From assembly GCF_029784165.1 (NCBI RefSeq), contig NC_073696.1, forward strand, positions 82,210,220 through 82,274,219: a DNA stretch of 64,000 nt, read 5' to 3'. This document shows positions 45,745-55,902 of this stretch, one piece after another. Both the position numbers and the translations under genes were made by a program. Below the pieces are notes generated by a model. That model did not search any database. It saw only the letters and a program-made list of their open reading frames with translations, and was not told where the DNA came from. The DNA comes from Wyeomyia smithii. Taxonomy: Eukaryota > Arthropoda > Insecta > Diptera > Culicidae. Within the stretch, counting starts at the first letter, position 1. Every line of letters starts with the position of its first letter.

Positions 45745-46078
45745 TCTTATATTTGCCTTGAATTTTCACTGTCAGCAACAGAATATCAGTTGAAATTGAA
45801 AGCTGTGAATATTGATTTCAGTACGACCGAGCTGAAAATGAAATTACTTCCAGCTTTAATCAGTTTAGAGTGGTAACATTGATTACCGATTTTGTACGCG
45901 CTGTGTCTACTCAATCTAATTTAGGCATTGGATTGACTAAGATCAAATAATTTCAACCTCTTCCTAGACAATATAATTTTTTTCATTGACATGATTTTCA
46001 TTGAAAATTGACACTGGTCAATTTGAGAGAATGAAATTGCTGTTTTGTCATGTTTGAATGTGAAATACTCAGTTCTCG
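45745..46078. mobile_element. Decayed copy of the hAT MITE at 48634-49037 (inverted)
   Basis: Shares GAATTTTCACTGTCAGCAAC, ATATCAGTTGAAATTGAA, GAGAATGAAATTGCTG and GACATGATTTTCA with the reverse complement of 48634-49037. The outer ends are eroded, so no target duplication is visible. Confidence 0.75.
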
Positions 46079-46249
46079 GAAACCTACAGTAGTTGAAGTA
46101 GGGTTGAATTTCATTTCTCATTTCATACCACACTGTGAATACTACTGTGAATCGCATATTTTTTTCGAGGAATAAAACATATGTACACCGTAAGACGAAA
46201 CATTTCAAGAATACTAGAAGGTTTACAGCCCTAGGGTTGTATGAAATGG

Positions 46250-47307
46250 TGACGTGGGACTAAACACTGCAATTTGAGGTTTTTTTACAACGAAGTTAAA
46301 GTTCAAGAATATTCATTTTCGTTCTTTTGTTCGCCAAGTTTTTTTTCTTTTGTTAGCAATTACATTCACTGTATTACGAGGACAGCTCATATCGTCGGCT
46401 CTTACTCTTCTATAAATTTGAATATTTAGATATTTACTCTTTCGATATTAGCCATCACCAAAATTTAGTGGATATCGAAACTAAAATGAAATAAAAACAA
46501 CTTTTAACTTATGACCGTTGTAAAAATGTACAATTCTTGTTGGGTAATTGATGGTAATCATAGTCTTGAGATAAACTTTTAATCACCATCAGCAATGCAA
46601 TTTTTCCTGGATCGCACACGTATAGAAATGTACGAATAGCAGTGTACAGGTGCAATACGAATAGTACCGCTGCAGTTCGAATAGAGGTGTACCGCTGAAA
46701 TGTACGAAAAGAAGTGTACCGCTGCAATCATAGACGACGAGAGACCTGCGGCTCTCTGCTACACATATACTGTACGGTACTGTTGCTTTCACCAGCATGT
46801 TTTCTTTCAAGACATCAGTTTTTATTACGTTCTAACAGTAGATTTAGAAATTGTTCAAGAAAAAGGGTTGTTTCAAACTTTTCGAAAAACTTTCACCTCC
46901 AAGATATCACATTTGTCCATGTTCATGGAAGCAAACATAAATTGACCTATTGGGACGGGGAAACTCTTCTTTTGATATTGAGAAAGAGAATAGGGAGAGG
47001 GAATGGTTGGTGTCTATTCATGTTGTCTGTGCTAGGAATGCTTGTATGTGATTGGTTCTTGTTCGCATAAATTTGTCCTTGAAACTTTTTACCAATTTTC
47101 AGCGCCGAGCAATGAATTAATAGTAATAACTAGAGCATTAAATAATTGTCCAACATTTAATCTATCCAACAACATATTGGTTATTGTTATCCATCATGTG
47201 GTTATGCTGTTATTATCGTTTGAAATCTGACGCAATATTTGCCAGTTTCATTTCCAATTTTACAGAATGCATACCAGTATAGAAAACAAAGACGTAGTCC
47301 CACGTCA
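46250..47307. mobile_element. TIR element with TGACGTGGGACTA ends
   Basis: TGACGTGGGACTA at 46250 and its complement TAGTCCCACGTCA ending at 47307 enclose 1058 bp with no recognisable transposase. It includes a minisatellite. No target duplication is evident. Superfamily is unknown. Confidence 0.6.
46628..46728 (+). repeat. Degenerate minisatellite, about 26-bp unit
   Basis: About four units of CGAATAGMAGTGTACCGCTG followed by CAATGTA, with small indels. Confidence 0.75.
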
Positions 47308-48633
47308 AAAAAAAAACAAAATTATAATTATAAATTAAATGTAAAAAAACTTTTTTCCAGATCTGATTTTTTGAGCTGAGGTGAGTTTGACGACGAACAT
47401 TTTGTAGTTCCTTTTTTGTGACCCGTAGAATTCTAATTGATATTAGTTCACCCCCGAAACCGAGTTTACCTCTGCATCTCTAACGACTATTATTGAAAAA
47501 AGGTACTTCTGTCACCCGTGGCGACAGATATTAATACTTTCGCCATTCCCTCCTCACTTTTGACTCTTCCAATCTTCTTTACCAAGCCTCGCTAGTTATT
47601 TCTGCGAAGTATTGGTGTCATGGCCGAATTGGAGAAGGGGGGAGGGGGGTGGTCCAGGGGGACCATGACCCCCGGGTGCCCACCGGACGGTGATAGAAAC
47701 GAAGTGTCAAAACAATAAAGAAAAACCGCGAGACGATAATCATCGGAAAAGAGAAATTATTGCGATCGCTTGAACAAACATCCCCTTTTCTTTCTGACTC
47801 GCAAGTGTTGACGGTTAAATAGATTTTTCATCGTTTAACAAAATGTTGCTTGCTATTGTCATTGTCAACTCAATGTACCTTTGATTGTCGGTTCGAATCG
47901 CAGGTTCGTTTACTGATGTGTGTTGGTCGATGTCGAAAAATTTTGTTTAAGCAAGTAAAAATCTGCACACATTTTGGAAAAAAATTGCGCAAATATAAAT
48001 AGATTCGGAAAGAAGTTTGCAAGCTATGCAAAAAGCAACAACAAACATTTGAAAATTAACGGACTCTGAAAACCTGCATTTCACAGACAAATCTGTAAAT
48101 CTGCTTCCCCTGTTTTTTACTACTTTTTAGTTGTTCTACCGCTTGCAGTTTTTTCCCACTCTGAGTTTTAGGTTTGCGATACAATTATACGTTTATTGGG
48201 ACACTCTCACTCACAAAATGATTGATCGGATCGGGAGACGATAATTAATTACCGATTGGAGCAGAAGAGAGAATCGAAAAAGAGTATGAACAAGACGTAT
48301 GACGATGAACTCACATACAGTCAACAGGCTGTAAAGTTCACAGCGTATTCTTTCAGCAATTTATTTGTCACATAAGTTCTCTTCTCGAGAGACGATACAA
48401 AACATCGCGTATTATGTGTGATTAAAGATAACTAGAACAAGATACCTAACTTCCATATTTTTCATACGACTGATTTTCGACGGTTAGTGCTGCCATCTGA
48501 TGACTTAACTTCTCATAAAGTTGTCACTATGAGCAAAACCGATTTATCGTGCATAGTCCGTCATCGATAGTTGAGCTGCTCAAGATTGTATATGAAAAAG
48601 GTTCAGCAGTTTGGTCAGCTCGACGCTTAAGAT
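47308..48633. other. Stretch without recognisable gene
   Basis: Includes a G/C-rich patch (47630-47700) with long G and C runs. No coding motif or element ends were seen. Confidence 0.4.
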
Positions 48634-49037
48634 CAGAGCTGCGAAATTTCGAAACTGCGAAATGAATAAAACACAACAGCAATTTCATTCTCTCAGATTG
48701 GAACTGATATTGAGTGCCACCCTTGTCAATTCTCATTGAAAATCATGTCAGTGAAAAAATGATATTGAATATGTTATATGAATATGTTGAATATATTTGA
48801 TCTGAGCCAATCTTATGCAAAAAAAACGATGAAAAAAATGAGCATCTACATTCTCAAACACATAAACATCGCTTAAACAACACAGCTCGTGCGAAATCGC
48901 AGTAGTCAGTATTACCGCTGTCAACCGATTGAACCTGAAAGGAATTTCATTTCCAGCTCGTTTGTGCTGACATCGATATTCACAGCCTTCAATTTCAACT
49001 GATATGCTGTTGCTGACATTGAAAATTCGCAGCTCTG
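48634..49037. mobile_element. hAT MITE with perfect 8-bp target duplication CTTAAGAT
   Basis: Inverted ends CAGAGCTGCGAAATTTC and (complement) CAGAGCTGCGAATTTTC. The direct repeat CTTAAGAT lies at 48626-48633 and 49038-49045. The element is 404 bp and non-coding. An older copy is at 45745-46078. Confidence 0.93.
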
Positions 49038-49559
49038 CTTAAGATAACATGCAGATTATTGATATTGTCATTTTAATGCTATTGCCATATTTTTTGCACT
49101 TCAAAGTACGAGAGAAAAGTGTGAAATTGACTGTCAAAGTGGGAGTTTATATTGAGGGGTTATATTTATTCTCAGGTTCCCATTCTACCAACACATACAG
49201 TTTTATATGACGCAAGCCAAGTTTCAAGAACTAAACATTCGTACACGTTATTATCAATTTTCGGATGGCAGCACCGTACAGTCGTCCACATGGATACTGA
49301 AAAAAATTTTTCACCTTTCAGCAGTCATGTCTTGGCCTTGTCGTCAGTTGATTTTGACGTTAAGTATACATCATATTAACAGTATATAAATTAGTTTGAC
49401 TTTTGCTCACGCGCAGCGACAATCATGTCCGATGAATTCTGCAAGAGTCAGGTATCTTGTTCTAGTCATCTTTGGTGTGATCCAACAGGATTTTCTCATG
49501 ATAATTATCTGATATGATTTTGACCATCCTTGCCCTTAACTAATATTTTTGTTTGACCT

Positions 49560-49672
49560 TTTCAAATCCAAACCCGACATTTCCAAGCCCGAACTCGATT
49601 AAAACCCGAATATTTTTTTTACCATCCCGAACCCGAATATTTTTTTTAATAAGCCCGAACTTGACTCGTACC
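49560..49672 (+). repeat. Degenerate CCCGAAC / AATATTTTTTTT repeat
   Basis: Alternating AACCCGAATATTTTTTTT and CCGAAC units (49601-49660) with flanking AACCCGA and GCCCGAAC. This is like the subterminal repeats of some hAT elements. No ends were found. Confidence 0.6.
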
Positions 49673-49789
49673 CTTCTCTTTTTTTGTCTTATCTTAGATA
49701 TGTTCAAGCTTTCAAATTGTTTGTTTTATTTATTCAACTTATAGTGTGATTTTTTACGTAGAACTACGTTTTTCTTTAGACTAGGGTGT

Positions 49790-50430
49790 AAAATGGAAAT
49801 TTATTAACGGAAAGGTACGAAATTTGTCCCTTTTAAAATGCTTATTCCCTTCATTCTTGAAGCAATCAATTGGAAAAATATACACGCATCCGCCCATATG
49901 CAGAAAAAAATTGTTTGATTATCTGAACTATTGTACTATTGAAAAATATCAAGCATTGCTCAAACAGAAATTACGCCTTCTGATAAGTCCCTTGCTGGCT
50001 TTCTTAAAAAAGGTCTAGAAAAGTATACCTATTTAGCCGTATCGTGGCGGATTGCGGCAAAAGAAGCAGCGGGTTACGCTAGTATCAGCTGGTTTTCCGA
50101 ATTTGCTTTCGGCTTAAACGAATCATTTGCCGGTTGGTCACATATCTCTGCAGCAGTGTGGTAGCTGCAAACATTTCCATTTGCCGGTTGAAGGCTTCGG
50201 CCTTCTTCCCAGCGATGGAGCATTACCTTATTCCAGCGCCAACACAAGCAAGCATTCTGTGCTGGACCCTAGCAATCAGAGTCTAATTTACTAAGTGCGA
50301 TAACAGCTTTTACAGTGTGCTGTCAGAGTGCCTAATTTCCTCACTGTCGGGGTAGCACAAAATTTGTCAGAAGCATATCCGATTTTGAACAGCAGACTGT
50401 CGTTCTCAAGGCAATTGAACAAGTAATTAA
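49790..50430 (+). repeat. TATA-bearing dispersed repeat, copy 2
   Basis: 49840-49970 matches 20600-20740 (CCTTCATTCTTG, TTGTACTATTGAAAA, CAAGCATTGCTCAAAC). 50090-50360 matches 51460-51600 (GAATTTGCTTTCGGCTTAAA, CTCACTGTCGGGGTAGCAC). The TATA position (TATACCTATTTAGCCG, about 50022) is degraded. No ORF of note. Possibly a solo LTR-like unit. Confidence 0.6.
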
Positions 50431-51195
50431 AGATTAATCAATATTTCCAAAGGTCTCGAGCGCTAGACTTTGGAAGTAAAAGCTATCTTATTCTGTTCAA
50501 TCAGTGATATTTATATGTGCGAATTAAAAAGCCGATGGTCCTCCAACAGCTTGTTTGCACAAAAACTCGAGAATACAACTTTTGGTTTAAAATTTTGGAA
50601 TGCGTTAACAAGTGGTCTGTTCGATGTCAAAAAGGACTTAAGTATGGGTTTATGGGTACCCCACTCTTACCCTTCCTTTACACTGAGTTCTATAATGCCT
50701 TTGCGTGATAGTATAGCCGATAGCAGGTAAAAGGAAGGGTAGAGCAACATTACACACAAGCACGGATCAAACAATAATAATAAGCATACCACTTCTCAAT
50801 AGCGGTGTTGCTAGTAATAGAAGTGCGGGATACAGCAGACACCCGGGCATATCTCACAAAAGTTCAACGATGCTGGTCGCAGTGAGGAAGTCCATACAGG
50901 AAAAAAACACGGGCTGGTAATTCGGCTTTACAGCAAGATTTCAAATTCGATTCATCAATCAGCATTAACAAAATTCTGTCGTCTTCCAGCTGCTCAGCTG
51001 TAACATGATGCAACATGCATCAGCGAGCAAAATAAATCACATTAGGTTCCATGTCTCAAGCCGCATAAGGGTTATATCGTTGCGTGTGTGAGAGCATTAT
51101 CGGTATTTTTCCGCTGGTTACAAAAACTATATGCGTATTATGGAATCTTTCGTCTAAAGGAGATGATATCACCACATACTCTCATTTATACTTAA

Positions 51196-51335
51196 CCCTC
51201 TAGTGCCCAAATTAATTTCAAGACGGGCTTCGGTAAAATCACTATGAATCATTATAAACACTTTTTAAGTATTTATTAAAACTTTTTAGAGGGTTGACTG
51301 AAGCCCGCCATATGGCGGCATTGGGCACTAGAGGG
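51196..51335. mobile_element. 140-bp piggyBac MITE
   Basis: Perfect 15-bp inverted ends CCCTCTAGTGCCCAA and TTGGGCACTAGAGGG. TTAA is on both sides (51192-51195, 51336-51339). This is a typical TTAA MITE mobilised by a piggyBac transposase. There is no coding sequence. Confidence 0.94.
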
Positions 51336-51359
51336 TTAACTTAAAAAAAGGCGGGGCTG

Positions 51360-51645
51360 ATTTCAAAGCCCCCTTCGGCTATAAAAGAGTGCTGCTGGCA
51401 AAATTTGTTACACTCTTAAGAGGAAGATGAGCTCTAGCATTAGTCGTAACGTAACGGGTTGCGCTGAATTTGCTTTCGGCTTAAACAAATCATTTGCTTG
51501 GTTTGTCACTATTGCAGTAGTAGCGTGGTATTTTTTAGTGTGTGTTATCACAGTGCCTATATTCCCCTCACTGTCGGGGTAGCACCAAGGTTGCGATTCA
51601 TGTTCAGCTGACAACATTTAGTACAGCAATAATAAAATCTTTTCT
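51360..51645 (+). repeat. TATA-bearing dispersed repeat, copy 3
   Basis: CGGCTATAAAAGAGTGC at 51377 is a strong TATA box. Downstream sequence matches 50090-50360 (GCTTTCGGCTTAAACAAATC, CACTGTCGGGGTAGCACC). AATAAAA at about 51632 could be a polyadenylation signal. TATA box and AATAAA about 255 bp apart resemble a U3-R-U5 layout. This is inference. Confidence 0.6.
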
Positions 51646-51651
51646 AGCATC

Positions 51652-51993
51652 GTGGATGTAGCTTAGATGGTAGACCGCTAGCTTACACTTATTGCCGGGT
51701 CTCGGTAATTTATTGCCGAGAACGTCACTATTGAGTGCTCTGTTTTAAAAATATTGACAGCTGGAACATTTTTTCGTGAATCACGGTTCACCTAGATGAA
51801 ATTTCGGCTCGGTAATATTTTGTGCTGAAATTTCATTAGGTTGAATCGAGATTTACGAAAAAACGTAACAGTTGTTATTTTTTTAACCGAGCACTCAGTG
51901 ATGCCGTTCTTGGCAATAAATTTCCGAGACTCGGCAAAAAATTTGAAGTGTATAGCATGTGAAAAGTACGGAGATTGATGCCATGGTGACGAT
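51652..51993 (+). pseudogene. tRNA-Ala-like sequence split by a MITE
   Basis: The 5' part GTGGATGTAGCTTAGATGGT then AGACCGCTAGCTTA (51652-51685) matches the acceptor, D-arm and anticodon 5' strand of tRNA-Ala. After the MITE (51686-51950), TAGCATGTGAAAAGTAC followed by ATTGATGCC (51953-51985) matches the anticodon loop (AGC), variable region and T-arm. The T stem and acceptor pairing are degraded, so it would not be functional even without the insertion. It could be a tRNA gene relic or the head of a tRNA-derived SINE. Confidence 0.6.
51686..51950. mobile_element. 265-bp MITE inside the tRNA-like sequence
   Basis: Inverted ends: CACTTATTGCCGGGTCTCGG at the left and the complement of CACTTCAAATTTTTTGCCGA at the right. 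An inner matched block is TCTCGGTAATTTATTGCC and GGCAATAAATTTCCGAGA. TA lies on both sides (51684-51685, 51951-51952), fitting a Tc1/mariner-mobilised MITE. The central part repeats ATGAAATTTCGGC-like blocks. Confidence 0.8.
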
Positions 51994-52210
51994 TTGGGAT
52001 ATTGCTTAGTTGAAATAGGTTGATAGGCATGAGATTTTTCATAACCACGTGAAGGTTCCCGATCACAGACATATATTTCGTACTTCAGCACGACACAACA
52101 CGTGTATTATTCTCATACAGTAGACTCTCAGCGTTTATTCAATGAAGAGTTTCTTGATTTGAGCAATCAATTGTAGATTTTATGACACTCTGAACAATAC
52201 ATTTGTCAAT

Positions 52211-52270
52211 CGTGTGCGTAGTTCTGCGTCGATTTTGCGGTCGTTACCTGGATGCAACCTCCTACTTTTT
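52211..52270 (+). repeat. Dispersed repeat family R1, copy 2
   Basis: GTGTGCGTAGTTCTGCGTCG, TTGCGGTCGTTACC, GATGCAACCTCCTACTTT. See 2171-2235. Confidence 0.6.
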
Positions 52271-53209
52271 GGTGCAAGAATATAAAATTTGAAGTAAAAG
52301 TTTTTGCATTTTAATAAACATTAAACTATGGTTTTACTTGTCATAAACCAGAATTAAAAAAGTTTAACGCTCGTTTTACAATAATAAAGTCCCCTTTCGT
52401 TTTGGCAACATATGTTGAACCGAAAAAAAGTACCAGTTTATTGTAGCTAAATGCCATTCCAGCAGGTATGCATTCTGAAGCTCCAATATTTTTAGAGAAA
52501 ATCGTGATCAAATATCGCCATCCTCGAAGATGTGCTTCGTGAAAGTTTTTTTCAGTAGCATAAAATAGCTGAAAGAGTTTAAGTTAAAATGCGTTTCCGG
52601 TTTAAAAACAATAAACATGTTGAGTTACGAAAGAAGTAATTGGTTGTGAAGTGATGTTTAAAATGCAATCAATTATATTGATTTTGCAAGAGTTATGAAG
52701 TCAGTAGAGATAACTAAACTGAATTTGGCCGATAATCCAGCAATTAACGAAGATTGTAGATACCCTATATGAATGAAAAAGATATTTTTATCTGAAAAAG
52801 CTCGGGGCTTTTTAGATACTGCTTTTGGACCTTGTACTATGATGCTGATAAATTCCATTTGGAGTTTTCTGGGAAAAGTTACATGAGTTCTTTAGTTTTA
52901 ATAATAGCTTGTGGGTCTATCAATTGTACCAATTGTTATAAAATAATAAAACCTTACTGGGGTCTGAAAATACCGTTAATATTATTTTTCTGATACCGTT
53001 AATATTATTTTTCTGATGAAAATTGCAATATTGTATACCTACGAAATTTAAATTCGATTTCGGCTGAGAGTGAAAAGTTCGTGTTAAAAATATTCAACTT
53101 CATTCAGAAAATTGAACAGGCTGTAAAATGACGATTTATCAGTAGACTCCATGTTGTGAGCAACATGAAAATGAATAAAAATTGGTTCTTGTATAAACCT
53201 TACCCGTAG
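52271..53209. other. Stretch without recognisable gene
   Basis: AT-rich. A short tandem duplication of GATACCGTTAATATTATTTT lies at about 52970-53015. No gene was recognised. Confidence 0.4.
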
Positions 53210-53626
53210 TAGTGCTGGGACTTTTAACCGGATATATTCGTGATCCGGTTATCCGAAGCTCGGATCACGGATGTGTAAACGAATACTTTTCGGATGTCCG
53301 GATATCCGGATACGGATAATCGAATAGTCGGATATCCGGATATACTATCCGGATATCCGGATTTTTTTTCTAGCTTTTAGGCCCGTTCGAATGAAATGTA
53401 ACGCGAAAAATGGCTTTTTCCACAATACCCCATCCCCTCGTAAGTATTTATTTACATAATTCTTTTTAAATTATGTTCGGATACAATATCCGGATATCCG
53501 ACTATCCGAAAATCCGGATATCCTGTCGGATAATATCCGAATATCCGATTGATCCGGATTATGGATATTTGTCCGATATCCGAGGTCGGATATCCGGATA
53601 TTTTAATCCGGATAGTCCCAGCACTA
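53210..53626. mobile_element. hAT MITE packed with ATCCGGATATCC repeats
   Basis: Inverted ends TAGTGCTGGGAC and GTCCCAGCACTA. A perfect 8-bp duplication ACCCGTAG is at 53202-53209 and 53627-53634. The interior has about 20 copies of CCGGATAT or its complement in both orientations, giving strong self-complementarity. A middle piece (53390-53460, GAAATGTAACGCGAAAAATG) resembles the TTACGTAACGC repeat at 42905. No ORF. Confidence 0.93.
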
Positions 53627-53634
53627 ACCCGTAG

Positions 53635-55652
53635 ACTGCTGTCCATGGTAGTTAAATGATGCAACACTGAAGAGCGAATTGTAGTAACGCATTACTGAGA
53701 GCGCTCCGCTCTGACCGTCTGCATCTCCCAGCTTGAGATTGATTTATCGCAAACTTTTGTTGCTAGTTGCATAGTAAACCAGCAGGCTACTGCAAGTGAA
53801 TAAGAGGAGTCGAGCCTATGTTCGGTTGGATTTTGCTCAACTTGTTGAATTTCAACTCTCCGCAAATGTACAATTAAATACAAATCATTTCACGAGGTCA
53901 GAACTGTTTTAGTAATCCGTTCAGTGTCAGGAGGAAGGTTATTATAATTTACGCTTTCATCATGGCTGTCCACAGAAGTAACATTTTTTTAGTGTCTCCT
54001 TTTTTTAGTGTCTATGGAACTTCTAACCAAAAATACCTGTTGAATATCCAGTAACTGAAAATCAGACCACAACAACTGTCATAGGCGAGCTACTGCTTTC
54101 CACAATCCAATAGTTAGTAAATTAGCGCTAATTATAAAGCGACAAGCTGCTGTCCAAGTGTGAATCTGTCATGCATGGTTCACCCAGTTTGTACGGCTCC
54201 GCACTCGTCGCATAAGCCCCGAGGGTCGTTCGAGTCAACTCGGTACGCATCGATGCTTCAGGGATTGGACAGTAGCTAGGTTCCGCCTGATTTAGAGCAT
54301 ACCAGGTGAGAAGCCCCCGAGTGTCGTCCCGGGGCAACAGCAGAAGATATGATTATCAACGTAATTGATGATAGGAAAATAACACGCTTTAGTGACAGCA
54401 GAATTATCACCACATAATCATGGATGTCACCGATCGTACGTCGTGCGTTGCGTTGGAAGAAACGGAAATACAAAAAATCCAGCCATCGTTTTGTGACCCC
54501 ATTCACGGAAGCCTCGGCCGTAACCGGTACCAAGATGGAAATTCCAGAGCTGGCTGTCGGTTAGCATTTTCCTGCGCGGACATTAACGTCACGATGCGAC
54601 TCATATCAGGCTGCAGTATAATAAATTCAGTTTTATCTTCAAAGGTCACGTTAAATTTCTTAATTTATCTACCTTCCCTGATGATTACAAACTGATCACT
54701 TTGACGGCCAGAGTCCACCGGAGAAGCGCAATTTTTATGATTGTTTCTTCCTTTAATGCTCGCATGCTTCACGCAAGATAAACATCGAACGTTTCGCTGG
54801 CCCTACCTACCATTTGCCTTTGTGTTTATTTTTAATTTCTAGCAGCTTTCAATGCATTGACTAGGGGTAAAATATAAAACAAGGCTCTGCATATTTTTCA
54901 TGTAAACAGTGTCTGCAGAAGATGCGTGTCATGAATTTTCTGCTGGTAACTAGAATCGTAAGTACAATCAGTTGGAAAGGATCTGTCAAATTTCAACACA
55001 CAGATAAAAAAGTATAAAATCAAGAAAAACAAAGTTGGTAGCTCTAATATTTCAAATCTTACTACCAGTTGCGGCTACGGCTTTAAAGAGAGGGATTTCG
55101 ATGTACAATCGTTTCACGCGCGATCATGTTTTGTTTTCCCTGAATGCTTGCATTTCGGTCAAATCGTCGAAGGTAAGCAGCCTGCGTTTACTCTACCGCC
55201 CCAAGCCGCCCTCGCTCTGCGGGGCGGTGCTCTCTACGGTGAGACCGCAGAAGGTATCACCGCAACAATGACAGCGATGCCCGATATAATTGATCAATTA
55301 ACGCAGTAAATAAATTAACTTAATGAAGTAGTTATTTCACCAGCAGTGCAACTATTTACTGTTAGTGCTGTGAGCTATCATTTCTTCGGAGGGCCCTGGA
55401 AAACAATTAGCTTAGCGTCACGATCAGCAAATTACTTCAAAAGTTTCTCGACCAGGTGCGAAATTACTTCAGTCTTTTTAAATGTATTCCGTTTCCGTCG
55501 GACGGAAAGTTGGGCACACTCCGGCGCTTGACGACACTATTTTTGGGACCGGTACGGCAAAAGAAAAGCGTGTGTAAAGCGTAAACATGCTGTGAAAGTT
55601 TATTTGTATTGTACCGATTGTACCTAAAAAAGTGTGAATAAACCAAATTATT
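53635..55652. other. Stretch without recognisable gene
   Basis: 54120-54620 and 55080-55280 are GC-richer, with frames up to 91 codons lacking any known motif. No element ends were seen. Confidence 0.4.
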
Positions 55653-55656
55653 TTAA

Positions 55657-55898
55657 CCCTCTCCCGCTCACGAGGTTTATCATTAAAATTTATAGCTTCA
55701 CGAGAAAATTCAAACTGAACACTTTATAGACTAACTAAAATTACTGTCGACTGTAGTATTTTGAAGGAAATGCCCAGTGATGCTCTGAGGCAGCATATAA
55801 AAGTTAATGGAACAATCGTAAGCACAACATACTATTTTATGTCAAGATATGATGATTATAATTCTTGGTGCTTTAGAGTCACCATGAGCGGGAAAGGG
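55657..55898. mobile_element. 242-bp piggyBac MITE
   Basis: Ends CCCTCTCCCGCTCA and (complement) CCCTTTCCCGCTCA, with 13 of 14 matching. TTAA lies on both sides (55653-55656, 55899-55902). It differs in sequence from the MITE at 51196 and from the long piggyBac, so at least three TTAA families are present. Confidence 0.92.
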
Positions 55899-55902
55899 TT
55901 AA

